This document shows positions 9,044 to 16,032 of a stretch of DNA of 64,000 bases, in pieces; position 1 is the stretch's first letter; each line of letters starts with the position of its first letter. Under the pieces are notes generated by a model. It did not search any database and was not told the DNA's origin. It worked only from the letters and a program-made list of their open reading frames with translations. Both the position numbers and the translations under genes were made by a program. This DNA comes from Reyranella sp. (GTDB taxonomy: Bacteria > Pseudomonadota > Alphaproteobacteria > Reyranellales > Reyranellaceae). The stretch spans positions 62,001 to 126,000 of the forward strand of contig NZ_SCUT01000024.1 of NCBI RefSeq assembly GCF_004297265.1, written 5' to 3'.

Positions 9044-9240
9044 GCGACGTGAAGGATCAGGTTCGGGCGCTGCTCGACCGGCTGCCGGACGACTGCACCT
9101 TTGCCGACGTGCAGCGCGGCATTGCGGTCATGATGTGGCCCAAGCGCGCGGATGGCAGCCTGGAGCCGCCCAAGCGCGTGGATCCGGAGGAAGTGAAGCG
9201 CCGCCTGCGCGACTGGATGAAATCGGAGGGAGAGAAATGA
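9040..9240 (+). CDS. Small conserved-looking hypothetical protein
   Basis: This is a 66-residue soluble, charged protein (MSDVKDQVRALLDRLPDDC at the N-terminus). A central segment (TFADVQRGIAVM) could form a helix, and the lysine/arginine-rich C-terminus contains PEEVKRRLRDWMKSEGEK. I do not recognise the family. The DRLPDDCTFADV start resembles the many short proteins that begin with an addiction-type LPDDxTxxDI helix. That similarity is weak and no partner toxin or antitoxin lies next to it. It is real by context: start and stop both overlap neighbouring genes by four bases (ATGA), and codon use matches theirs. Confidence 0.7.
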   Translation: MSDVKDQVRALLDRLPDDCTFADVQRGIAVMMWPKRADGSLEPPKRVDPEEVKRRLRDWMKSEGEK

Positions 9241-10052
9241 AGGACCGCGTCTCGATCGACTTCAAGGACGGCGTCGCCGACGTCCGCTTGATCCGCGCCG
9301 ACAAGATGAACGCGCTCGATCCGGCGATGTTCGAGGGCATCATCGAGGCGGGCGCCAGGCTCGCCACCATGCCGGGCCTGCGCTGCGTCGTCCTGTCGGG
9401 CGAGGGCAAGGCCTTCTGCGCCGGCCTCGACATGGGCAGCTTCGCCGCGATGAAGGCGGCCGAAGACCAGGGGGGCGACGCGGTTCCGGGCGTGCGCGAC
9501 CTCACCAAGCGCACCCATGGCATCGCCAACCGGCCCCAGCAATGCGCCTGGCTGTGGCGCGAGCTGCCGGTGCCGGTGATCGCCGCCGTCCACGGCGTGG
9601 CGTTCGGCGGCGGGTTCCAGATCGCGCTGGGCCCGGACATCCGCTACGCTACTGCAGATGCCCGCTTCTCGGTGATGGAGATCAAGTGGGGCCTCGTGCC
9701 CGACCTCGCCGGCACGCAGCTCATGCGCCATCTGGCGCGCGAGGACGTCGTGCGCGAGCTCACCTATACCGGCCGCATCTTCAACGGCGTCGAGGCCCGC
9801 GAGATGGGCTTCGTGACCCGCGTGGTCGAGGACCCGCGCGCGGCGGCGCTGGAGACGGCGCGCGAGATCGCCTCCAAGAGCCCCGACGCGATCCGCGCCA
9901 ACAAGCGGCTGCTCAACGCCGCAGTGGCGACCGATGCGGCTTCGGGCCTGATGATGGAGTCGGTGGAACAGCAGAAACTGATCGGCTCGCCCAACCAGCT
10001 CGAAGCCATCATGTCCAACCTGCAGAAGCGCGCCGCGAACTACAGGGATTGA
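9237..10052 (+). CDS. Crotonase/enoyl-CoA hydratase family protein
   Basis: This is a 271-residue member of the crotonase superfamily, which acts on acyl-CoA thioesters. The oxyanion-hole motifs are visible: VVLSGEGKAFCAGLDMGSF near residue 60-75 and AAVHGVAFGGGFQIALGPDIRY near residue 120. The acidic residues of canonical hydratases are not clearly both in place (EIKWGLVPDLAGTQ), so it may be an isomerase or hydrolase. The N-terminus (MKDRVSIDFKDGVADVRLIR) and the ADKMNALDPAMF signature are typical. Last gene of the operon with the TauE-like permease. A REPIN-like element follows the stop. Confidence 0.88.
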   Translation: MKDRVSIDFKDGVADVRLIRADKMNALDPAMFEGIIEAGARLATMPGLRCVVLSGEGKAFCAGLDMGSFAAMKAAEDQGGDAVPGVRDLTKRTHGIANRPQQCAWLWRELPVPVIAAVHGVAFGGGFQIALGPDIRYATADARFSVMEIKWGLVPDLAGTQLMRHLAREDVVRELTYTGRIFNGVEAREMGFVTRVVEDPRAAALETAREIASKSPDAIRANKRLLNAAVATDAASGLMMESVEQQKLIGSPNQLEAIMSNLQKRAANYRD

Positions 10053-10056
10053 GTTC

Positions 10057-10135
10057 CTCATTGGAGCGCGCCACTCCAGTGGCGCTCATGCCTTCATCGA
10101 CGAAGAGCGCCACTGGAGTGGCGCGCTCCAATGAG
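10057..10135. repeat. REPIN-like double palindrome, copy 1
   Basis: Two inverted 30-base arms (10057-10086 and 10106-10135) are separated by 19 bases. The core 24-mer of each arm begins GGAGC and contains an inner hairpin of 8 bp, GCGCCACT facing AGTGGCGC across CC. It lies between two convergent crotonase genes. Related copies are at 20851-20924 and 50881-50955. Confidence 0.85.
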
Positions 10136-10142
10136 AGTCTCT

Positions 10143-10955
10143 TCAGCGCCCCGTAAACACCGGCTTGCGCTTCTCGACGAAGGACGCCACCGCCTCCTTG
10201 TGGTCGGCGGTGCGCGAGGACTGGACCAGGCGCTCGGCCTCGCGATAGTGCGCGTCCGAGTAATTGATGTGCAGGGCCTCGTCGAGATTGTCCTTCATGT
10301 GACGCAGCGCGACCCTCGGCCCTTCGGCCAGCGACTTGGCGAAGGCGAAGGCCTCGTCCTGCAACTTGGCGTCGTCGACGACGCGATTGACGAGCCCGAT
10401 CTGCTCGCAGCGCTCGGCACCGACCTTCTCGGAGGTGAACATCAGCTCGCGCGCCCGCATTGGGCCAACGGTGCGCGTCAGCAGCCAGGAGATGCCGTAA
10501 TCGCCGGACAGGCCGATCTTGGCGTAGCCGGTGGTGCAAAAGGCGGACTTCGCGGCGATGCGGATGTCGCAGGCGAGCGCAATGGCGAGGCCCGCGCCGG
10601 CCGCGGCGCCGGGCAGCGCGGCAATGGTCGGCTTGCGCACGGCGACCAGCGCACCCGTCAAATGCGTCTGGCGCCAGCGCAGGTCGGCGAGCCGTTCCTC
10701 GTAGCTCATCTGGCCGCGCGGGCCGCGGCCGCCCATGCCCTTCACGTCGCCGCCGCTGCAGAAGGCGGTGCCGGCGCCGGTGATCAGCAACGCACCCACC
10801 GCATCGTCGTCGCCACGCGCCCTGATCTGGTTGCGCAGCGCCTCCGTGAGGCCGGGCGACATCGCGTTGCGCGCCTCGGGGCGGTTCAGCGTGATCAGCG
10901 CGACGCCGTCGCGGACGCTGCACAAGAGTTCGGTTGTGCCGGTATCGATTTCCAT
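10143..10955 (-). CDS. Enoyl-CoA hydratase/isomerase family protein
   Basis: This is a 270-residue crotonase-fold enzyme of acyl-CoA metabolism. Signatures: LITLNRPEARNAMSPGL at the N-terminus, ALLITGAGTAFCSGGDVKGM (first oxyanion segment) and AALPGAAAGAGLAIALACDIRI (second). The third block, AKIGLSGDYGISWLL, carries a Gly-Asp-Tyr where hydratases have a catalytic Glu, as in crotonases annotated as hydratase/isomerase PaaG-like. The start at MEIDTG is supported by AAGGAG 9-10 bases before ATG. An upstream in-frame start (MSWQGEG) lacks this. It is divergent from the epoxide-hydrolase-like gene, with only 17 bp between start codons. Confidence 0.87.
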   Translation of the reverse strand: MEIDTGTTELLCSVRDGVALITLNRPEARNAMSPGLTEALRNQIRARGDDDAVGALLITGAGTAFCSGGDVKGMGGRGPRGQMSYEERLADLRWRQTHLTGALVAVRKPTIAALPGAAAGAGLAIALACDIRIAAKSAFCTTGYAKIGLSGDYGISWLLTRTVGPMRARELMFTSEKVGAERCEQIGLVNRVVDDAKLQDEAFAFAKSLAEGPRVALRHMKDNLDEALHINYSDAHYREAERLVQSSRTADHKEAVASFVEKRKPVFTGR

Positions 10956-10972
10956 GTGACCTTCTCCTTGCC

Positions 10973-11995
10973 ATGACATTCCCGGTCACCGAACACACCG
11001 TCAAGACCGCCCGCCATACGACGGGCTATCTCGCCTGCGGAGCGAAAGACGCCCCGCTGCTGATCTTCGTCCACGGCTGGCCCGAACTGTCGCTGTCATG
11101 GCGGCACCAGCTTCCGGCGTTTGCAGCCTTGGGGTTCCGCTGCATCGCGCCGGACATGCGCGGCTACGGCCGTTCGAGCACCTATGCGCGGCACGAGGAT
11201 TTCGCTCAGGAAGAGATCGTGGCCGACATGGTCGAGCTTCTCGCGGCACTCGGCCGCGACAGAGCGGTGTGGATCGGCCACGACTGGGGCAGCCCGGTCG
11301 TCTGGAACATGGCGGCGCATCATCCAGAGAAGACAGTGGGCGTGGCGAGCCTGTGCGTGCCCTATCTGCCGACTGGCTTCACGCTCGACACCGTCGTGCC
11401 GCTGGTCGACCGCGCGCTCTATCCCGAAGCGCAGTTCCCGGCCGGACAATGGGACTATCAGTTCTTCTACGAGGAGAGTTTCGACAAGGCCTGTGCAGGA
11501 TTCGATGCGAACCCGCTCAACGTGGTGAAGGCGCTGTTCCGCAAGGGTGACCCGACGCGGGTCGGCAAGCCGGCGCCGACCTCGATGGTGCGCCGCGCCG
11601 GCGGCTGGTTCGGCGGCAGCGCCTGCCCCGACATACCGCGCGATCCCGACGTACTGACCGAGCAGGACATGGAGGCTTATGCGGCCGCGCTGACCAGGAA
11701 CGGCTTCTTCGGACCTGACTCCTGGTACATGAACCACAAGGCCAATCGCGCCTACGCGAAGCGCGCGCCGAATGGCGGCCGGCTGGACATGCCGGTGCTG
11801 TTCCTGCACGGCGCCTATGACACGACCTGCGAGACGATGACCTCGAAGCTTCCCGAACCCATGCGGCAAAGCTGCGCCGACCTCACGGAGGTCGTCGTGC
11901 CATCAGGCCACTGGATGGCGCAGGAGAAACCTGTCGCGGTGAACGCGGCCCTTGCGAAGTGGCTGGCGACGAAGCTGCTCGACTACTGGGCCTAG
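10973..11995 (+). CDS. Epoxide-hydrolase-like alpha/beta hydrolase
   Basis: This is a 340-residue cytosolic alpha/beta hydrolase. The oxyanion motif is HGWPE (FVHGWPELSLSWRHQ), characteristic of epoxide hydrolases. The nucleophile loop IGHDWGSPVVW puts Asp in the nucleophile position, and the catalytic His is in VPSGHWMAQEKP. The lid contains a Trp/Tyr-rich segment (DSWYMNHKANRAYAKR) that may supply a proton-donating Tyr. Haloalkane dehalogenases share the Asp nucleophile, but the HGWP motif favours epoxide hydrolase. There is no clear Shine-Dalgarno in the 17 bp between the divergent genes, so its promoter must overlap the 5' end of the crotonase gene. Confidence 0.85.
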   Translation: MTFPVTEHTVKTARHTTGYLACGAKDAPLLIFVHGWPELSLSWRHQLPAFAALGFRCIAPDMRGYGRSSTYARHEDFAQEEIVADMVELLAALGRDRAVWIGHDWGSPVVWNMAAHHPEKTVGVASLCVPYLPTGFTLDTVVPLVDRALYPEAQFPAGQWDYQFFYEESFDKACAGFDANPLNVVKALFRKGDPTRVGKPAPTSMVRRAGGWFGGSACPDIPRDPDVLTEQDMEAYAAALTRNGFFGPDSWYMNHKANRAYAKRAPNGGRLDMPVLFLHGAYDTTCETMTSKLPEPMRQSCADLTEVVVPSGHWMAQEKPVAVNAALAKWLATKLLDYWA

Positions 11996-11996
11996 G

Positions 11997-12488
11997 TCAG
12001 AGCGCGCTCTTCGCCCTCAATGTCGCAAGCCTTTCGAGGCTCTCTTTCGGCCAGAGTTCGTTGCGGTCGTAGTACTCGTCCACGGCCGGCACGCCGGCGG
12101 GAAGCGCCACCCAGGGCTGCTTGCTCATGGTGAAGATGTGGACATCGGGCGGCAGCCGGTCGGGCTCGTCGAGCGTGCCGACTCGAACGAAATGGACGGT
12201 CGGTCCGGCGCCGGCATAGTTGCTCCACACCGCGATGCGGCATCTCGGGCAGCGCGCGATCCTCTGGCCCTTGCCGCTCAAGGTCGGTGTGTCGATTACT
12301 TCGATCTCGCCGGCCAGCCGCTCGACCCGGTCCGCCTCGATCATCGCGTTCATCGCAAACGCTGTCCCCGAATCGCGCTGGCACCAGCGGCAGTGGCAGC
12401 AATGCACGAACAGCGGCTTCGAGGTGAGCCGGTAGCGCACGTGGCGGCAGGTGCAGCCGCCGTCCAACGTCTCCGTCTTGCTGGTCAT
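11997..12488 (-). CDS. GFA (glutathione-dependent formaldehyde-activating) family protein
   Basis: This 163-residue zinc protein of the Mss4-like GFA fold has the expected cysteine pattern: GGCTCRHVRYRL near residue 12-16, CCHCRWCQRDSG near residue 30-35 and RCPRCRIAVWSNY near residue 80-83. Most members have no proven enzyme activity, and the formaldehyde/glutathione role fits only a few. The ATG at MTSKTET was preferred over an upstream ATG (MISGADL) for its fit to the family N-terminus. The stop lies one base from the stop of the convergent epoxide-hydrolase-like gene. Confidence 0.85.
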   Translation of the reverse strand: MTSKTETLDGGCTCRHVRYRLTSKPLFVHCCHCRWCQRDSGTAFAMNAMIEADRVERLAGEIEVIDTPTLSGKGQRIARCPRCRIAVWSNYAGAGPTVHFVRVGTLDEPDRLPPDVHIFTMSKQPWVALPAGVPAVDEYYDRNELWPKESLERLATLRAKSAL

Positions 12489-12544
12489 CGCCTTCGTCTC
12501 CCGGCTAAGGTCCGCGCCTGAAATCATCTGGGTGGAGAGTAGAC

Positions 12545-13333
12545 ATGGCCGGGCGGCTGCAGGGCAAGGTGGCGGTGGTGACAGGCGCGGCGCCGCGGGG
12601 CGAGGGTGTCGGCAACGGCATGGCGACGGCGCTTCTCTTTGCGAAGGAAGGCGCCAAGGTTGTGCTGGTCAACCGCAGTGCCGAGCGCGCGGAGGCGTTG
12701 GCCCGGCAGATCAAGGGTGAGGGCGGCGAGGCATCGGTGTTCGCCGGCGACGTGGCACAACTCGACGTGGCCGAGGCGATGGCCGACTTCGCGATGGAGA
12801 CGTATGGCCGGCTCGACATCCTGCACAACAACGTCGGCATCGGCGGGCCGGGCACGCCCGAGACGGTGACCCTCGAGACCTGGAACAAGGTGCTCGAGGC
12901 CAACCTGACGACGACCATGCTCTGCACCAAATCGTGCCTGCCGCGCATGAAGGAAGGCGGCGGCGGGTCGATCATCATGGTCTCGTCGATCGCCGGCGCG
13001 GTCGGCCTGATGGGCAGCGCCGGCGCGGTGGCCTATGCGACGGCCAAGGCGGGCCTGCACGGCTTCACCATGTCCGTCGCGGCCGACTATGCGACGCAGA
13101 ACATCCGGGCGAACTGCATCATCGTGGGGTCGGTGCACACGCCGATGGTGGCGCATCTCGGCGCCGAGGCGCGCGACCGGCGCAAGAAGATGGTGCCGAT
13201 GCAGGTCGAGGGCACGGCGTGGGACATCGCGCACGGCGCGGTCTATCTCGCCTCCGACGAATCGCGCTGGGTGACGGGCGTGATGCTGCCGATCGACGGC
13301 GGCCTGGTGGCGTTGCGGGCGTGGCCACGATGA
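12545..13333 (+). CDS. Short-chain dehydrogenase/reductase (SDR)
   Basis: This is a 262-residue NAD(P)-dependent classical SDR. The cofactor motif is expanded at the N-terminus (VVTGAAPRGEGVGNGMA) instead of the plain TGxxxGIG. Other motifs are LHNNVGIGGPG (NNxG), the catalytic Ser in MVSSIAGAVG and YATAKAG with the active Tyr/Lys. PIDGGLVALR lies near the C-terminus. The altered TGA-APRGEGVG loop has extra residues relative to most SDRs and resembles members acting on steroid or terpenoid-type alcohols, but the substrate is unknown. The stop overlaps the ATG of the downstream LprI-like gene by four bases. Confidence 0.88.
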   Translation: MAGRLQGKVAVVTGAAPRGEGVGNGMATALLFAKEGAKVVLVNRSAERAEALARQIKGEGGEASVFAGDVAQLDVAEAMADFAMETYGRLDILHNNVGIGGPGTPETVTLETWNKVLEANLTTTMLCTKSCLPRMKEGGGGSIIMVSSIAGAVGLMGSAGAVAYATAKAGLHGFTMSVAADYATQNIRANCIIVGSVHTPMVAHLGAEARDRRKKMVPMQVEGTAWDIAHGAVYLASDESRWVTGVMLPIDGGLVALRAWPR

Positions 13334-13704
13334 TCCGGGGGCTGATCGCGCTGCTCTTGGTGGTCGTTGCCATGCCGGCCGCCGGCGTCGCGCAAAGCCA
13401 GATGGAACTCAATCAGCAAGCGGGTGCGGCCTTGAAGGAAGCCGACCGGCAGTTTAATGCCGTCTACACGAAGCTGCGGGCGCGTCTCGGGCCTGAAAGC
13501 CGCGCGCGTCTCCAAACAGCCGAAGAGGCATGGCTCCGCTTCCGCGACAAGGAATGCGAGTTCATCGGCGGTCCGACGACCGGCGGTTCGATCAACGGCA
13601 TGATCATCGCCTATTGCCAGGAACGCCTCACCCTCGTGCGCGTGAAGGACCTCGAAACCCAGCTCAATTGCCAGGAAGGCAATCTGTCCTGCGTCAGGAA
13701 CTAG
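13330..13704 (+). CDS. LprI-like (DUF1311) secreted protein
   Basis: This is a 124-residue exported protein with a signal peptide (MIRGLIALLLVVVAMPAAG, cleavage near VAQ). The mature part contains the DUF1311/LprI fold: EADRQFNAVYTKLRARL, AEEAWLRFRDKECEF and SINGMIIAYCQERLTLVRVKDLE, with cysteines likely forming disulfides. LprI of mycobacteria inhibits lysozyme. For most proteobacterial members the role is unknown, so lysozyme inhibition is only a family hint. It is coupled to the SDR by an ATGA overlap. Its last 11 bases overlap, tail to tail, the 3' end of the DMT permease gene. Confidence 0.85.
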   Translation: MIRGLIALLLVVVAMPAAGVAQSQMELNQQAGAALKEADRQFNAVYTKLRARLGPESRARLQTAEEAWLRFRDKECEFIGGPTTGGSINGMIIAYCQERLTLVRVKDLETQLNCQEGNLSCVRN

Positions 13705-14584
13705 AGGCCGCCCGCCGCTCGTGGTGCCAAGTGTAGAGACCAGAGGCCACGATCACGGCGGCGCCCGCAAGGGTCCAGTGGTCGGGGATGTCGCCGAACA
13801 CGATGGCCCCCAGGATCGTGACGAAGACGAGCAGCGTGTAGCTGTAGGGCTGGACCGAGCCCGCCTCGGCATAATCCAGCGCCTTGATCAGCGCGTAGTG
13901 CGCCAGCGCCCCCAGCGAGGCAATGGCGAGCAGCAGCGCCCAGCCCTTCGCGTCGGGCCAGATCCATTGCCACGGGCCGACCAGGGTCGTGGCGCCGAAG
14001 GCCACGAAGGCCGACCAGACGAGGGTCGTGTCCGGCGTATCCGTGCGCGAGCAGAGGCGGATCAGGATCTGGTAGGCGCCCCACAGGATGGCGCCGGCGA
14101 GGGGAATCAGAAGTGTCCAGTCGAGTTCGCGGAAGCCGGGGCGCACGATCAGCAGCACGCCGACAAAGCCTGCGCCGACGGCCGCCCAGCGCGCAGGCCC
14201 GGCCTTCTCGCCGAGGGACAGCACGCCGAGCGCGATCACGATCAGCGGGGAGGTCGCGGCGATCGCATGGGTGTCGGCGAGCGGCAGGTAGCGGAAGGCC
14301 AGCACGAATACTGCGCTCTCGATCACCGCCAGCAGGGCGCGGCCGAGTTGCAGCCACGGCCGGTTCGAGCGTGCGGCCGTGCGCAGGCCGCGGCGGCGCA
14401 CGACAGCCCAAGCGAAAACGCAGAAGACGGCGTAGCGCACCCACATCATCTGGCCGATCGGGTAATCGGCCACCATCCACTTGGTGATCGTGTCCATGCT
14501 GGCGAAGCCCAGCATGGCGAGCATGGTGAAGATCGCGCCGCGTGACGTGTTGCTGCGGCCGATGGGAGCCGCCTGCGGCGTCAT
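13694..14584 (-). CDS. EamA/DMT-family permease
   Basis: This is a 296-residue inner-membrane transporter with ten hydrophobic segments arranged as two EamA repeats. The first starts at GAIFTMLAMLGFASMDTITKWMV, the second at LLIPLAGAILWGAYQILIRLCS. The motif LPLADTHAIAATSPLIVIALGVLSLGEK is the conserved end of repeat one. Members export amino acids or metabolites, but no substrate can be given here. The ATG overlaps the stop of the LLM oxidoreductase (ATGA), so the two are co-transcribed. The 3' end overlaps the convergent LprI-like gene. Confidence 0.88.
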   Translation of the reverse strand: MTPQAAPIGRSNTSRGAIFTMLAMLGFASMDTITKWMVADYPIGQMMWVRYAVFCVFAWAVVRRRGLRTAARSNRPWLQLGRALLAVIESAVFVLAFRYLPLADTHAIAATSPLIVIALGVLSLGEKAGPARWAAVGAGFVGVLLIVRPGFRELDWTLLIPLAGAILWGAYQILIRLCSRTDTPDTTLVWSAFVAFGATTLVGPWQWIWPDAKGWALLLAIASLGALAHYALIKALDYAEAGSVQPYSYTLLVFVTILGAIVFGDIPDHWTLAGAAVIVASGLYTWHHERRAASSS

Positions 14585-15654
14585 TCCGCGGCGGCGACGC
14601 GCTGCGCCGGGGGCCGGAAGGCGGGGATCACGCGCTCCGCGAAGAGCTTCAGGCTCTTCATCGTTTTCTCGCGCCCGTAGTAGGGCGGATAGTGCAGCAG
14701 CAGCGAGGTCATGCCGGTGCGCGCCTGCATTTCCCGCAGCTTCGCGATGACGGTTTCGGCGGAGCCGTGCAGCAGCGTGGTGTTCAGCAGGTCGTCGTAG
14801 CTCAGCTGGTTGCCTTTCTCCGAGACCGATCCGAGATAGCCCGCGGTGCCGGTGCCACCGAAATGCGCGATGTGGCGGACGATCGCCTCCTCGGTCTCGG
14901 CGCGCGCCTGCGCATCCGTGTCGGCGATGTAGACCCAGCGCGCGATGTCGATCTGGCCGGCGCCGGGATTTTTGGCGCGCTCGGCCGAGGCGGTCGCGAG
15001 CTCGCGCTTGTAGAGCGCGGTCTGCGCCGCCAGCGTCTCGATGCCGGGCAGGGTCGACAGCATCAGGCCGAAGCCGTTGCGGCCGCAATAGCCGATCGAG
15101 CGGTCGGTGCCGCCGGCCATGAAGAGGGGCGGATGCGGCATCTGCACGGACTGCGGCAGCATCTCGTAGGGCTCCGCGACGGTGCCACTGAAATACCTGC
15201 CCTTGTGGTCGTAGCGATGACGATGGAAGGCATCGAACATCAGGCCGACAGCTTCCTCGACCATGTCGCGGCGGCTCTCGAAATCCTTGCCAAGGCCGAC
15301 GAACTCATAGGGTCGGTAGCCCGAGCCGATGCCCAGCATGACCCGGCCGTTCGACAGGATGTCGACGAAGTTGGCGTTCTCGACGACGCGGATCGGATCG
15401 TAGAGCGGCAGGGTGATCACACCGGACGCCAGCTTGATGCGGCTGGTCTTGGCGGCGAGGTAGGCCATGTAGGCGAAGCAGTCCGGCATGATACCGTAGC
15501 CCGTCGAGAAATGATGTTCGGCGATCCAGGCGGTGTCGTAGCCCAGCCGCTCCGCCTCGATGATCTCGTCCGTCGTGCGCGCATGCACGGCACGATGCGG
15601 ATAGGGCTCTTCCTTCGGATTGGGATGCGAGGTGAAGAGGATGCCGAATTCCAT
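14581..15654 (-). CDS. LLM-class (luciferase-like) flavin-dependent oxidoreductase
   Basis: This is a 357-residue flavin monooxygenase of the bacterial luciferase family. Visible elements: MEFGILFTSHPNPKEEPYPH, the WIAEHHFSTGYG block, SGVITLPLYDPIRVVENANFVDILSNGRVMLGIGSGY typical of the family, and the C-terminal LLLHYPPYYGREKTMKSLKLFAE. The reaction (oxygenation of an unknown substrate using FMNH2) is inferred from the family. A GGAGG sits 7 bases before this ATG. A 5' extension to 15750 is open but unsupported. First gene of a two-gene operon with the DMT permease. Confidence 0.88.
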   Translation of the reverse strand: MEFGILFTSHPNPKEEPYPHRAVHARTTDEIIEAERLGYDTAWIAEHHFSTGYGIMPDCFAYMAYLAAKTSRIKLASGVITLPLYDPIRVVENANFVDILSNGRVMLGIGSGYRPYEFVGLGKDFESRRDMVEEAVGLMFDAFHRHRYDHKGRYFSGTVAEPYEMLPQSVQMPHPPLFMAGGTDRSIGYCGRNGFGLMLSTLPGIETLAAQTALYKRELATASAERAKNPGAGQIDIARWVYIADTDAQARAETEEAIVRHIAHFGGTGTAGYLGSVSEKGNQLSYDDLLNTTLLHGSAETVIAKLREMQARTGMTSLLLHYPPYYGREKTMKSLKLFAERVIPAFRPPAQRVAAAE

Positions 15655-16032
15655 GCCGTTTCCTCCAGATTCATTCGTGTTTGTGGCAGCATTCTTCACC
15701 ACTTGAGTGCCGTTTTCGACCGTGTGCGCACGCCCTGTATCGCTCTGCACGGTCTTGTCGGGAACCGGAGCCGCGCGCGGCCTCCGGGAGGCGCATCAAT
15801 CGGCTTGACTTCGCTGCGCTGCAGCATCATATACGCGCCAGCCCGCCGGTATGCGGGCCTACAAAGATTTCTCGCGATCGCGCGACGCGCCCCATTTCCT
15901 TTGTGACGGCGCCTCATCCCGAGACAATCCCCCAGGACAAGAGCCGTCCCAGCCGCGCGCGGGAACGGGCCTAACGCCGCCACAGATGCGCGTGCCCGGG
16001 ATGGCATGCCAGGCGGCAAGTAAGGATTTTCA
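15655..16032. other. 378-bp intergenic region: divergent promoters plus helicase leader
   Basis: No coding sequence is supported here. The left part carries the ribosome site of the LLM gene on the minus strand. A sigma-70-type promoter lies at 15805-15833, and the roughly 190 bases between it and the GTG of the helicase are an untranslated leader. AAGGA lies 6 bases before the GTG. Long leaders are common for cold-inducible DEAD-box helicase genes, but no known RNA motif was recognised. Confidence 0.5.
15805..15833 (+). promoter_or_regulatory. Candidate sigma-70 promoter of the DEAD-box helicase gene
   Basis: TTGACT (15805-15810) is separated by 17 bases from CATATA (15828-15833). The predicted start of transcription is about 15840, giving a leader near 190 nt. 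The -35 hexamer matches 5 of 6 consensus bases and the -10 box is A/T-rich in a very GC-rich region. Confidence 0.45.

Noticed and set aside
6730-9240. 836-codon forward frame over the amidase and TauE-like genes
   Set aside because: Only its last 67 codons (the 66-residue small gene) have support; the rest is antisense to the amidase and out of frame with the TauE-like gene.
9040-9240. Toxin-antitoxin module suggested by the LPDD start of the 66-residue protein
   Set aside because: No partner gene next to it; flanked by metabolic genes in a coupled operon.
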